A stretch of 12,318 nt of DNA from Pleurotus djamor (GCA_029747585.1 JAPEVF010000823.1:1856-14173), one strand, 5' to 3'. Positions 1-8,979 are shown, numbered from the stretch's first letter. The notes: generated by a model not told the origin, from the letters alone. Translations and numbers: made by a program.

Positions 1-117
1 GTGTCCTAAAGTCGGGGTAGTCTGCGCTCCATGAATTCAGTTGTTCATTCTGTCAGGCCGGAGGTCACATACCTTCTCCACGTCAACGTAAGGACTCATG
101 GAAAACCCGAGCGTCAT
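1..117 (-). CDS. Possible 5' end of a minus-strand gene cut by the left edge
   Basis: On the minus strand an ATG at 117 opens 15 codons (MTLGFSMSPYVDVEK) that end exactly at a good donor (GTATGT, first base 72). An acceptor (GCGCAG) at 22-27 closes a 51-bp intron, and the remaining 21 bases (21-1) stay open in the same phase. A TATAAAT-like AT stretch lies about 75 bp upstream of the ATG on that strand. The intron length and signals match the neighbouring genes, which is the main support. Only about 22 residues are visible and no family can be named. If real, it is divergent from the gene starting at 652 and shares the intergenic region 118-651 as a two-way promoter. It could also be chance, because one short open exon plus one intron is weak evidence. 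Confidence 0.3.
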
Positions 118-584
118 TCTCAGCGGTATTTCCTCTCAGCTCTGTGCTTCGTTTGCTCCCCGAACAGAATCCATCACTGATCCTTGACATTTATCCATTC
201 TCGGGTTAGAACACGGCGTTCTGACAAACCATTCCGTTGGACTCGTTACTGTATGACCTTGCCAACGTTATTATCGCGTCATAGGGAAGTGGCACAGCAC
301 GGTAGTAAGACAAGACCACTGCCGGTCCCTGGAGTATTCAGCGCACCAGTGTTCGCCTCCTATTCCAACACTCGGTGACACAATGGGGCGGTATTAATCA
401 CTGTAAGTATCAGGTGCTCATATCTTCTTATCAGACTTGTGTAATGATTCTGCAAATAGACAAAGTCTAAGTCTTCGACCGGAACCTATGGATATCCGGC
501 GCAGTGAGACTTGAGCTTGAAGCTTGAAGTCCTGAAGACAAGGCAGTCTCGCAAGATACACAGCCGGATCTGTGTTCGCCACAC
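118..584. other. Intergenic region, probable shared upstream region
   Basis: No convincing gene is seen on either strand. The open stretches here are short and have no splice structure or recognisable protein content. It lies between the possible minus-strand gene at 117 and the TATA box at 585, so it probably holds promoter sequence for one or both. Confidence 0.4.
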
Positions 585-592
585 TATAAAAG
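585..592 (+). promoter_or_regulatory. TATA box of the orphan gene at 652
   Basis: TATAAAAG lies 60 bp upstream of the ATG at 652. It is followed at about 30 bp by a pyrimidine-rich stretch (CTTCTCTCCTCTC) where transcription would start, giving a short leader. The context AGCGAAAATG around the start is good for a fungal initiator. Confidence 0.65.
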
Positions 593-651
593 CTGCTTCC
601 TTTCCCTGTACTTATACGGCATCACATCCTTCTCTCCTCTCTGAAGCGAAA

Positions 652-1411
652 ATGTCTACTCCTACCAACACAAATGGCGCAGGTGGCAGTCTCTACTCTG
701 CTTGTTCGTCGAGTCACTGACTTACCGTTGGCTTACAAGGGGACAAGGTCCAGATACCATCACCCGCGAAAGCGGACGACGTGCAGCTCGCAGGTAGGCG
801 ACATCATTGTATATCGTTTTGCCTCTGATCAACGTGTGTGCATAAGTGAAGTCATGGATGGAAGCACATCCCGAGCTAGCGAAGCTAGCATTGTCGGACA
901 AGGACATCGAAGCTATCAAGAAACTCACTCAACTGACGGATGATTTCTCGGGGCTTGGAATAATGCCGACAGACGGTCCTCTCTTAGAGCCCATCGACCG
1001 AACCTTCCCTATATTCGAATCGGGAGACAAACGTGCTGTCCTTCGGGTGAGCATGGCCATGACCGTGTGTTCAAAGTTTCCCAATCATTTCTCTTACTTT
1101 TACCGAAGCTGGTTGGGTGGTTCGACTTCGACCGTCGATACTATGAGATCAAGGCGTATCTCGGTCATGTCGTTCACGGAGCAGAAACATGGTGGTACCA
1201 TGGTCACACGATGGCTCCAACGGCGTCTACGCCTCAACTACTGTCAAGCTGGATGCCCCACAATATCAAGCTGGAGTTCTATGACACGTTCAAGTTGGAT
1301 TTATGGGTAAAGAACAATGTTCTGTACGCTGTCGCACAAACTCGGTTCGATGGGGATAAAGTAGAGATTTTGCGTAAATTCCGGGTGCTAAAGCTAGAGC
1401 CATCCTTCTGA
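652..1411 (+). CDS. Orphan protein of 195 aa, four exons, function unknown
   Basis: Exons 652-682, 740-793, 847-1046 and 1109-1411 join through introns of 57, 53 and 62 bp (phases 1, 1, 0). All are GT-AG, and a CTGAT branch-like site is visible in intron 2. The joined frame is open from ATG to TGA for 195 codons, which unspliced DNA does not give. Residues about 1-27 are polar and probably disordered. Residues about 27-70 form a charged helical stretch (VKSWMEAHPELAKLALSDKD). Residues about 96-195 are rich in aromatic and alternating hydrophobic residues and look like beta strands (WFDFDRRYYEIKAYLG; IKLEFYDTFKLDLWVKNN). There is no signal peptide or membrane segment. I do not recognise the family. 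A TATA box lies upstream and AATAAA follows the stop, so it has the marks of an expressed gene. Confidence is high for the gene model and nil for function. Confidence 0.8.
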
Positions 1412-1446
1412 AGTAGCTACATACATAACATGATAGTATGGATGTA

Positions 1447-1452
1447 AATAAA
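1447..1452 (+). terminator. Polyadenylation signal AATAAA
   Basis: A perfect AATAAA lies 36 bp after the stop codon at 1411, in an AT-rich stretch before the next gene on the same strand. This is the expected place for 3' end formation of the orphan gene. Confidence 0.5.
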
Positions 1453-1613
1453 TTTTGACGGCACTGGACAAACAGGCCTTTTGACTAAAGTTCAAACGTA
1501 GGACATGGCGGAACCAGGGGCCTCCTTTTTCATCTTGGTTGTACATATTTGATAAGCGCTGCAACCCTTACACGGCACGCCTGCCGTAGAAGGTTCAGTC
1601 ACTCCGTTCCACC

Positions 1614-2808
1614 ATGTCCCGCATACTGCAGCTTCCCGATGAGCTCCTGCAAGATATAATGGAACAGTTGGAAAGCAAATCCGCTCTTGTCTCTTTCATG
1701 CACACCTGTCGAAGGGCGTACGTCGTTTCTGAAGCCATTTTGCTCAGAAGCATCGTCATCATCGTCGAGTCGGACCGCCGCACTGCTCTACGATCTCTCT
1801 GCGAGTATCTCAGCCCAAGCCACCCACGCCGAAGGCTATTCATCCAGTCATTCTCTATAATATTCGCGCAAGGTTCAGCTACGTCCCAAGAAACTCAAAT
1901 GCTAGATGAACTCGTTCCCACATCCACCAATCTCCGTTCCCTTGCGCTAAGATTCGACGTGTACAATGTCCTCTCCCATGGTCACCTCAACTTCCTATAT
2001 TACGCCGCACCTCAGCTTTCTCTCAGGCGGTTTTGTCTTTGGAAATCTCGGGGCAGCAATATCCCCATCGCAAGTTTTCTGGCTTCTCAGGTGATGCTTG
2101 AGCATCTCGAGCTCAACGAATCCGTTCCAAAAGTAGACGTTCCTCTACTTTCCGGTCTGCGACTACTTAGAGCGGGGATATCGCCATCAATGACCCTCGT
2201 GCTTATGGTCGGACACAACATCGTTCGCCTTCGCATGGACTTCCCATCAGTTGCCTTACCCGACGCCGATATCCTCCCCAGCCTTGACAACTTAACCCAA
2301 CTCTCATGTTCTGTCTCCTCAGAAAAGGAAGAGTTCTTCCGGAGGTTCCTTAGCCGCGCGAAAAACCTTCAGAATTTAGAAATACTCGTATGTCATTGCT
2401 GTCCGTATGCCATCGTGGTGCCTACTGACTAATAAAGCGAAATAGAGTTTCCCCTCGTGGGGTATACTATCGGCACTACGAGAGACGAACCTCATGAGGG
2501 CTCGCTTTGCCCATCATTCCGCTTGGACTACCCCACTCACTATTCAAGACTATGATCCCACCATCTTCCCGCCATCACTTCAGTTCGTTGAAGTGAGACA
2601 AAGGACAGGACAAGGGGAGGCTCTCATCAATTCCGTTCAGGCGTGTAATCGTTGGTACCTCAAAACAAGAACCCCTGTCAGCGTGAAGTGGAATTGCGCG
2701 ATGGAAGACATCTGGCGCCATGATTGGGAAGCTGATGTGACCTTGGTGAGTACATATTTTATATATATGTCGTGGCACTGCTATCCTTCTAACCGATAAT
2801 AGCAATAA
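1614..2808 (+). CDS. F-box protein with leucine-rich C-terminal region, 359 aa
   Basis: Exons 1614-2387, 2446-2745 and 2803-2808 are joined by 58-bp and 57-bp introns, both phase 0, with branch sites CTGAC (2424) and CTAAC (2789). The last exon holds one codon and TAA. Residues 4-45 fit an F-box: LQLPDELLQDIMEQL, then a cysteine-arginine pair in HTCRRAYVV, then a hydrophobic tail (ILLRSIVIIV). F-box proteins bind Skp1 through this segment and bring substrates to an SCF ubiquitin ligase. Residues about 95-260 contain irregular leucine-rich stretches (NLRSLALRF, MLEHLELNE, LRLLRAGIS, NLTQLSCSV, NLQNLEIL), as in basidiomycete F-box/LRR proteins that probably recognise substrates. The exon-2 joint LEIL/SFPSWGIL keeps the pattern. 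Mushroom genomes carry large, fast-evolving families of such genes. No TATA box was seen upstream. The substrate cannot be inferred. Confidence 0.85.
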
Positions 2809-2844
2809 TGATAGCGCCCTAGTCCTCAACGTCAACCTCAACGC

Positions 2845-3685
2845 TCATACCGGATTCAGTTCCACTCTAATTTTCGGGTTCGGTACCACTCTTTTTGTTT
2901 CCACCGGCCCACGATTGTCGAGATCCCCTGGCGTTATCCAGAATAGTGGGTATCTACGCTGGATGTTGTTGATGAGTAGCGTCATCAACAACGATACACT
3001 CGCTGTGAACAAGAGGATTGGGATGAAGCCCCACGAAAGGGCTCGTAGATTCTTGTCTATAGCGACGAGCATGGCTGTGGCAGCAGCGGGAGGGTGCCGG
3101 TTGTTGGTCAGTTGCATGATAACGATTGTAGTCGAGCAGGATAACGAAGCCGCGAACCATCGAATCTCTTGGTATCGTGCTTCGGTTAAGTTGGCGTGTA
3201 TGATCTTGGAGATGCTGATCCCGGTCACGGAGCCAATTAGTTGACCGCAGTACAAAGGCCTTGGTTGGCCGTATGGGGATGAGACAATCCCTCCGATGAG
3301 CGCAATTGAAGCAACCTGTTACGGTTATCATCAGTTGTATCCAAGGGATGAGAGGGGAATAGACGAGCTGACGTAGTTTGCTATGATGGGAGGCACGCCT
3401 TTTTCAACAAAGAAGCGAATATGCGTGAATATGGTTTGTATCACAGCTACGCCACAGAAAACCGCGATGAACGACCTGTACAAAAGCTCAGCGATCAGCA
3501 CCCGTCACCCGCGATCAATGAGAGTTGCCCACCAGAGGCAATTGAGCGATAGGGGAAGCACNGGGGGGCTTCACACGCCGATAACCTACCCAGCGGGTTA
3601 ACCACCAAGGGAGGCGAGAAAGAGGATGACACACAGAGGGCGTAGCAGTCATAATCCAAGCTGATGAATAGCTGGTGACCATCAT
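2845..3685 (-). CDS. HPP-family integral membrane protein, about 241 aa, frame broken at an N
   Basis: Minus-strand exons 3685-3533, 3475-3373 and 3315-2845 are separated by two 57-bp introns. The product carries the family signature NNRHPPAAATAML (residues about 156-168), the N-terminal SRLPWWLTRWVGYR, WSFIAVFCG over the first splice joint, VPPIIANY, and NNIQRRYPLFW near the end. Hydrophobic stretches at about 50-68, 79-98, 108-124, 140-154 and 180-200 agree with the four to five membrane spans of the HPP family (Pfam HPP). Plant plastid members have been reported to carry nitrite; fungal roles are largely unknown. In exon 1 the frame upstream of N (3562) does not join the frame downstream unless one position is lost; then PPVLP runs into the conserved W-S-F-I. 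The start is uncertain. ATG at 3685 is chosen, but an extra 5' exon from ATG at 3791, with an intron at about 3658-3704, would also keep frame. Confidence 0.85.
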
Positions 3686-3791
3686 CGCCCGTCCTAATAT
3701 ATTCACCAGAGCAGGACATAGGGCACTTGGAACACGACGGGTGAGCAGGATGCGCTCGGGAAGAATCGCTCAACTTGAGTGAGTGCGACAT

Positions 3792-4800
3792 GCTCCCGCT
3801 ATGATGCTCCACAGACTGACTATTCCCTCAAGTTCAGCGACGTGCCGTGAGCAAAAGTAATGAAGTGTGCTGGCAAGAATGCGTCAAAAGAAGCCTCCAG
3901 TTACCGATTTTGGCAAAGGACTTGCCTTATCTAGACAAAATGAAGCACAAGTCCCTCGACGCCTCACGGAGTGAGCGCACAGAGAAGACTGTAATATTGC
4001 GTTTCAAGTCTGTAGCACGCGGGGAGGGATTTAACGGAGCGTATGGCATAATTAGCGGAGATAACGCCAGAATTGTCCGCGTGTTTCCCGCATTGATACA
4101 GAGCGAGTGGGCCAGCCAGTAGTAGGGCATCGTGTACGGTGTGCTAGAAAAGTGAGGGACAATAGCTATACGATGCTAGTGCATCAGTGACCACGACATC
4201 GGCGTAGTCGCAGTTTCGTGGTCGCCTCGGGCATGTTCGGATAAGTATAGGTAGAGAGTAAGGTTCCCAAGGTTTACGACCAGAGCTGGCCAGCAAAAGT
4301 GTATTTGTACTCGAGCTTTGTGCCAAATCTGTCGGCGACATAAGGGCAGGAACTCTCCCCGACGGAGTCATGACGCGTGGTATATTTACCCTATGCGTGT
4401 CCAGGATCCAAAGATGTAATTTTGGTCGCCTGCGTCGGCTGGGGTTGGATTGAACTCTGAAAAAGGCAGCCCCAGGCCGGCCATTCTGTGAGATTCGGAG
4501 GCTTCGAACTTAGAGTAGGGAATAAAAGTAGATTGCGTGGAACTGATCAACTTCTCAAAAGCGTGATAGGTACGTCTTCGAACAGCGTAAAACGTTGGCT
4601 AGTTCAGAGTTGGATATCAGAGAGTCATTTAAACGCGACAAGGAGGCAATCATTGACTTACCGTCGTGAAGTGTGACACTGAGATTGTCACGGTTCTGCC
4701 GTGAAGGTACTTGTTCTCTCTTGGAAGTTAACCACCGTCGTCTCTGCCCCCATGAAGTTTGCCTGTCAGTTTGCCCCCTCAAATCTGTGAGTTTTCGTCG
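3792..4800. other. About 1 kb without a convincing gene
   Basis: Several open stretches of 60-90 codons occur on both strands, but none has a recognisable protein pattern, a consistent intron set or a promoter. The best is a minus-strand stretch beginning at 4821, which has a possible donor (GTAAGT) near 4660; its translation is low in hydrophobic residues and not convincing. The first 200 bp probably serve as the HPP promoter. Confidence 0.4.
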
Positions 4801-4992
4801 TATTTCTGCCTCACGCCTCATATGCTCGTGTTGGACGGGGAAATGGTGCGTGCCATGTCCTCTCTTTCCTCGTTTTCAGCACAGCCCCATCCATTCCATC
4901 CTCCCATTCTCTCGCTTCCAGCAAGTTTAACCGCGCGCGATGAACGCATCCACACACGTCAAGACCACCAACACGACGAAATCAAGACATGC

Positions 4993-5784
4993 ATGGCTCG
5001 CATTCAGTCCCTCAAGCACGCCCATTCCATCCCTCTCTTCCTCTCTCTCCTTCCCTTTCTCTCCTCTCCTCTCTCTCTCCCTCTCTTCAACCCTTCCTCT
5101 TTCTCTCCCTCCAACTTCCTTCCATCCCATCCCTTCCTCTTCTCCCTCCAGTCCAGCAACTCAGCAAGTATAACCAAGCTACTCCCTCGCATACACAAGC
5201 CTCGAAGCGCCACGAACGACACGATAATCAAGTCCTTACTCAGTTTGCTCGAGTTGGTGAAGCAGGAAGGGGAACAAAGAGAAAACTGGCACTATGCTCC
5301 TTTTCGTGAGTTATCTTCATACATCATTGACTGAGTATCATTGACGCTACCTATAGGTACTCTCCCCAATCCCTCCCAAACTTTCCTTCGGCGCCAAACC
5401 CCTCAAAAACGACCAAAAAAACTTTTACATGACCCACCACCTCAGATCTACCGAAAAACACGAATGAAGGTGAGTAAAAACTCTTTTCATCGATTGCGAG
5501 TGACTTACCAATCATATCCAAACGTTTAGTATCGCTTTCGGCGCTGTCTTCAACCACGAAAACGGCCATCTTGCAACTCAGCCCCCCAAGGCTGCATCCA
5601 GACCACAAACTCGATATTACTTCAAACCATTCGCAAACTCGGCTACAGATACCCTGGACATGTAGGACCAAGAGGGTCTCGTTGCTGGACAGAGGCATTT
5701 CGATGCGGTGGAGATATTGTCGGATTTGTGCTGGGAGGGAGGGTGAGTAGGAACATGGTCAGACGGACAAAGGTAGGCCCGTAA
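4993..5784 (+). CDS. Putative three-exon orphan gene, founder-like copy of the repeat array
   Basis: Three exons keep one frame: the first ends at 5305, the second is 5357-5469 and the third starts at 5530 and runs to TAA at 5784. The introns (51 and 60 bp) have GTGAGT donors and TAG acceptors. From the ATG at 4993 this gives about 226 residues; upstream in-frame ATGs near 4822-4860 are also possible, and the pyrimidine tract may instead be untranslated. Before the first joint lies a helical stretch (NDTIIKSLLSLLELVKQEGE). Exon 2 is basic (QKRPKKLLHD). Exon 3 contains IRKLGYRYPGHVG and, near its end, DIVGFVLGGR, both of which recur in diverged form downstream. A further donor exactly at 5743 may extend splicing. 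No family is recognised. The joint phase agreement over two introns is the main support; a non-coding transcript is the alternative. Confidence 0.4.
5031..5149 (+). repeat. Polypyrimidine (CT-rich) tract of about 120 bp
   Basis: Almost only C and T on the plus strand, made of imperfect CTCTC and CCTTCC runs with a few interrupting bases. Long pyrimidine tracts often lie just upstream of transcription starts in fungi. Here it lies inside an open frame that would read as a Pro/Ser/Leu/Phe-rich segment, so it may be leader rather than coding sequence of the gene that follows. Confidence 0.7.
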
Positions 5785-6113
5785 ATCATCAATAAATACT
5801 CACATATGTTTTATATACCCCCAATACACCTTCTCCCTTCGATGTTTTTCGCGTCGTGATGAATTTCAGAGTTTTCGGCTCCTGGGGTAGGTCAAGACTG
5901 AAATGCTAGATTCGCCGTTCAGCCCCTCGCAAACACGGTAGAAGATGGTCATACAACATACCTTCGAGGTCCTGCATCGCTTGAGACGAACGGACAAGTT
6001 GGGAATGAGAAAATCAATGATCTATGTTGGAGGGGGTAAAATCACGAAATCAAAGATAGGTGAGTAACGCGATCAGGAACAACTATGAAATAACTCACAT
6101 ATGGTTCGTATAG

Positions 6114-6343
6114 ATACTCTCCTCGTTTCCCCAGCGCTCGTCTGGTGTTTTCATCAAATTCCGAAATTTCGACCAAGGTGGACGTCCATGGTCGAAATCT
6201 CAAAATCTCGTCCTACTCCTTCGCAAACTCGGTCCCAAGTACGCCCATGATTTACTATGTCGTGGATATAGTTGGATGCGTCGAGCGTATCGGCGTTCCT
6301 CGATAATTCGAGGATTTGTGGTTGGTCGGGAGGAGAATCAAAG
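6114..6343 (+). pseudogene. Best preserved copy of the repeated exon, open over its whole length
   Basis: Flanked by an intron with strong signals on the left (GTGAGT at 6060 to TAG at 6113) and a weaker donor (GTAGCT) at 6344. The 230-nt exon is open for 76 codons in the frame that matches the founder exon. It contains FRNFDQGGRPWSKSQN, LLLRKLGPKYAHD and IIRGFVVGR. Those pieces align with LLQTIRKLGYRYPGH and DIVGFVLGGR of the founder. There is no ATG start, and both neighbouring copies contain stops, so it is probably a relic exon, although continued use in a spliced product cannot be excluded. Confidence 0.4.
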
Positions 6344-6699
6344 GTAGCTTCTGAAGAATTGATGTCAGTGACGCTTTGACAATACTAAATGGTGGACAGA
6401 CGACGTACCTTCATATGACAGCAAGAACTACGCCGGTCCGTCAAGATTCGAGCGCGGAAATCAAGATTCTGGTCGTATGGATGGACTTGGACGGAATCTC
6501 CAAGACCCCAGCCTACCCTTTCGTAACCTCGGCTAGGCACACGCATGTGACCTAGGAACGTGGGGGTATAGTCCCATTCGGCCAGCGTTCTGGCGTTACG
6601 GAGTTATTCAGAGGTTCGTGATGAACCGGCGGGAAGGTGAGTTGTCCTGCTCGAAATACACTCGTCAGGACTTGGTTAACGGTTATAAACGATGAATAG

Positions 6700-7542
6700 G
6701 TGACTCGAGCATGTGGGAAACCGATAGGCGAACCGATATAGCAGGGTTTGGTTGGGGAAATCAAGATTTTCGTCTGGGAGGGGCAAATGAGAAAATGGTG
6801 ATTAGTAAGTGCAGTCGTCATCTAATCAGTTCAGAAACACCTACATTAACGTTATCACTCATCAGAGATCGCTTCCCTGACGCTGCAGGCCGTGTTTTCG
6901 ACAAAGTTGGAGTCCAGGTCAAGGAGACGACCCAAATTTCCGAATATCCAAATCGAGGACCAGGCCTTTGTAAACTCGGTCAGGGATGCGCGGATGATGT
7001 AGAAACTCGGAAGTACCGGATTCGTAGGCCAGCGGTTTGACGTCCTTGCGTAATTCTTGATTTTCGGGGTCATGCAAGTCTTGTACAGGTGAGTTCGAAG
7101 ATTACACCTGAGGAATGGGCGATTATGCATCCTTATATGGTTAGAATTGATTGGGTATGACGTACCGTGAATTCGCAGCTTATCCGAAGCGATTCCGTCG
7201 AGTTTCTGTGGAGAAAACGGGGTATCTATCCGGGGTGGGGGGAGAAATGAGAATATGGAATTTGTGAGGAACACATTGATTAGATATGGGGAAACGACTC
7301 ACTATATCTCTACCCTTGCAGATCCAATTGATTCGGCGGCTGTATACCTCCCAATTCCGTCGTTTTGGTGATTTCGACGCGGCGGGGAGGAGTCTGGACA
7401 CAAGGTCAAGAACCGGTCCTATCCCTTTGTAAGCTCGATCAGGAACGTACCAATCACATATAAAGACGTGGACGTACTCGTCATCCATCAACGTAACGAT
7501 CTACGCAAGAAATTCGAATTTTTGAGATTAATCGCGGGGAAG
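6700..7542 (+). repeat. Two composite units of about 457 bp inside the array
   Basis: Two half-size exons (6700-6804 and 7179-7263) resemble each other from 6729 and from 7185: both run from CGAA.CGAT through GTTT.G.TG.G and end in a GAAATGAGAA-like purine block before a GTRAG donor. Each is followed by a full-size exon with the array core (6967 and 7426). The half exons are 456 bp apart and the cores 459 bp apart, so half plus full exon form a higher-order unit duplicated once. Confidence 0.5.
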
Positions 7543-8090
7543 AATCGCTCTAAAAAGTGCAATTCGACGGTCAGCCTCGTGGAAACCTGGGAGTAGACGG
7601 GTGGGTGATGTACCTCTCTGGGATGCATGGTTTCAGCCGGCGGCGTAGACTTGTCATGGTGTGACAACCGATTTCGTCCGGGGAGGAGAAACCCGGCTAA
7701 CATGCTCAAAAGGCAGTATAGCCTTTCGCAAACTCGGTCATAGATGGTCCTATGGTATGGAAGTGTGGGGGTATAAGCGATTTAGCGCAGCGTATCGATG
7801 CGAATTGGTGATTTCGTGATTTCTGTGGGGAGGTAAGTTTTCGGGTTTTTTGACAGGAAAGGGTTGGGTACTCACCTTGGCTCTTTGTAGCGCTCGAATT
7901 ACGTCTATTGGACGTGTATCCATGAGCTCGCATAGGTGGTGCATAGCTCCGCTATGTCCTAGGGATGTGATCGCGAGATTTCGGGGAAGGAGGAGGGGAA
8001 AGAGAAAGATAAAAGGTGGGTGAGTAAGCGATCATCTAAGTGTAATCCTGTTACTCACACATCGTTCGCAGCATCTAGGAACCATCTGTT

Positions 8091-8311
8091 GTGTGAACGG
8101 ACCATTCTTTTCGCATTTTGGGTAGGTCAGGCCATAGAAACTTGAACGACAAAGAGGAAACTCACCGAAGCCTCCCTGGACCTTTCCCATCCACTTCGTC
8201 GACTCGCTCCCACTCCAAACGACCCTGGTTCAACGTCCAGACTCTTTACCACTCGAAACGGCGCACCGATCATCTTCGGGGTGTCCTTGATTCCGAGAGC
8301 TTAGACAGGGT
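8091..8311. other. No clear gene; link between two repeat arrays
   Basis: A plus-strand stretch from 8118 is open to 8336 but has no recognisable pattern. On the minus strand an ATG near 8272 opens about 36 codons to a GTGAGT donor near 8165, which may be an exon. Neither reading is secure. Confidence 0.25.
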
Positions 8312-8765
8312 GGGAGGTGTAGGCAGATGGGGATGAGTAGGTGTACTCGAGGCCGTTGGTGAGGTTTTGGGAGGTAAGGAATGTCTAGAACTCGGAATCC
8401 GAGGTCAGCGAATCTGTGGTAAATGGATGATGAGGTCATTCCTCACCGAAATCCTCATTTTCACATCATCCAGGATCCAGGTCTATCTTTGATTTGAAGC
8501 GCGCGAAGATGAGGGAGGTGTAGGCAGATGGGGATGAGTAAGTGTATTCGAGGTCGTTGGTGAGGTCGCGGGAAGCTAGGAGCGCCTACAACTCGGAATA
8601 CGAGGTGAGTGAATCTGTAGCAGTTTGGAAATGAGGTCATTACTCACCGGAATCTTAATTTTCAGGTCATTCNAGGATCCAGGGAGATCTTTGGTCAATG
8701 CTGCGAAGCGCACGAAGATGAGCTGTCGCGGGTGGGAGGTGTAGGCAGACGGGGATGAGTAGGCG
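8312..8765. repeat. Tandem repeat, two full copies and a third partial copy
   Basis: Unit starts with GGGAGGTGTAGGCAGATGGG at 8312, 8513 and (one base different) 8734, giving periods of 201 and 221 bp. Shared internal landmarks are GATGAGTA, CTCGGAAT.CGAGGT, GAATCTGT, ATGAGGTCATT.CTCACCG, TTTTCA, AGGATCCAGG and GCGAAGATGAG. Copy 2 holds an N at 8673 inside the AGGATCC landmark. The element CTCACCG reads as a splice donor (CGGTGAG) on the minus strand in both copies, so the repeat may duplicate a minus-strand exon border, but no sustained open frame supports coding. Confidence 0.8.
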
Positions 8766-8979
8766 TATGCGAGGGTATTGCGATATCATATATCAGGTAC
8801 CAAATGAACAGGCAAGTCAGTTCTTCGATGACGTCTCATGATCGAGGCAGAACTGCTTACCAGACGGTGCGCTAGGAAATACGATCGGTCGGCTCGCTTA
8901 AGGAGGACAATGGAGAAGCGAGGGCGGAGGGGAGAGTATGATCGGGATGAGGTCATACTCGGCTAGAAGGATGATGTAC
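8766..8979. other. No feature recognised
   Basis: Mixed sequence with purine-rich patches. It would be the 3' side of the minus-strand spliced transcript upstream. No open frame, repeat or hairpin stands out. Confidence 0.3.

Larger units (their letters stand above)
5743..8090 (+). repeat. Array of diverged tandem exon-intron units, about 297 bp period
   Basis: After the third exon of the preceding gene, the same module recurs with heavy divergence. A 16-bp core like TTCGCAAACTCGGTCA lies at about 5630 (founder), 5927, 6220, 6520, 6967, 7426 and 7726, giving spacings of about 297, 293, 300, 447, 459 and 300 bp. Each unit ends in a purine block like GGGAGG next to a donor. Introns can be placed at 6060-6113, 6344-6399, 6637-6699, 6805-6865, 7089-7178, 7264-7321, 7833-7890 and 8020-8071, mostly 52-63 bp. 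The copies resemble each other in translation (RKLG, then Y or W, then RG.S or WGY, then R.A...R), yet most contain stops. One intron acceptor (near 5815) seems lost. This looks like repeated duplication of a terminal exon with its intron, followed by decay, or a spliced non-coding RNA. Confidence 0.65.

Noticed and set aside
2915..3331. Open stretches on the plus strand and in another minus frame
   Set aside because: They are shadows of the HPP coding exon, which carries the family motif in its own frame.
3847..4122. Plus-strand open stretch of about 90 codons
   Set aside because: No recognisable protein pattern, a minus-strand stretch of similar size overlaps it, and there are no promoter or intron signals.
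4555..4821. Minus-strand open stretch with a possible donor near 4660
   Set aside because: The composition is Arg/Gln/Thr rich without hydrophobic core, the continuation after the intron is not convincing, and it overlaps the upstream part of the plus-strand gene.
5351..5698. Minus-strand open stretch of 115 codons opposite the three-exon orphan gene
   Set aside because: It lies antisense to two exons and an intron with consistent plus-strand phases, and the related array copies do not keep this frame.
6855..7933. Minus-strand open stretches within the array (about 75-139 codons)
   Set aside because: They share a piece like TEF.K only because the 16-bp core is repeated; splice signals and the founder gene favour the plus strand.
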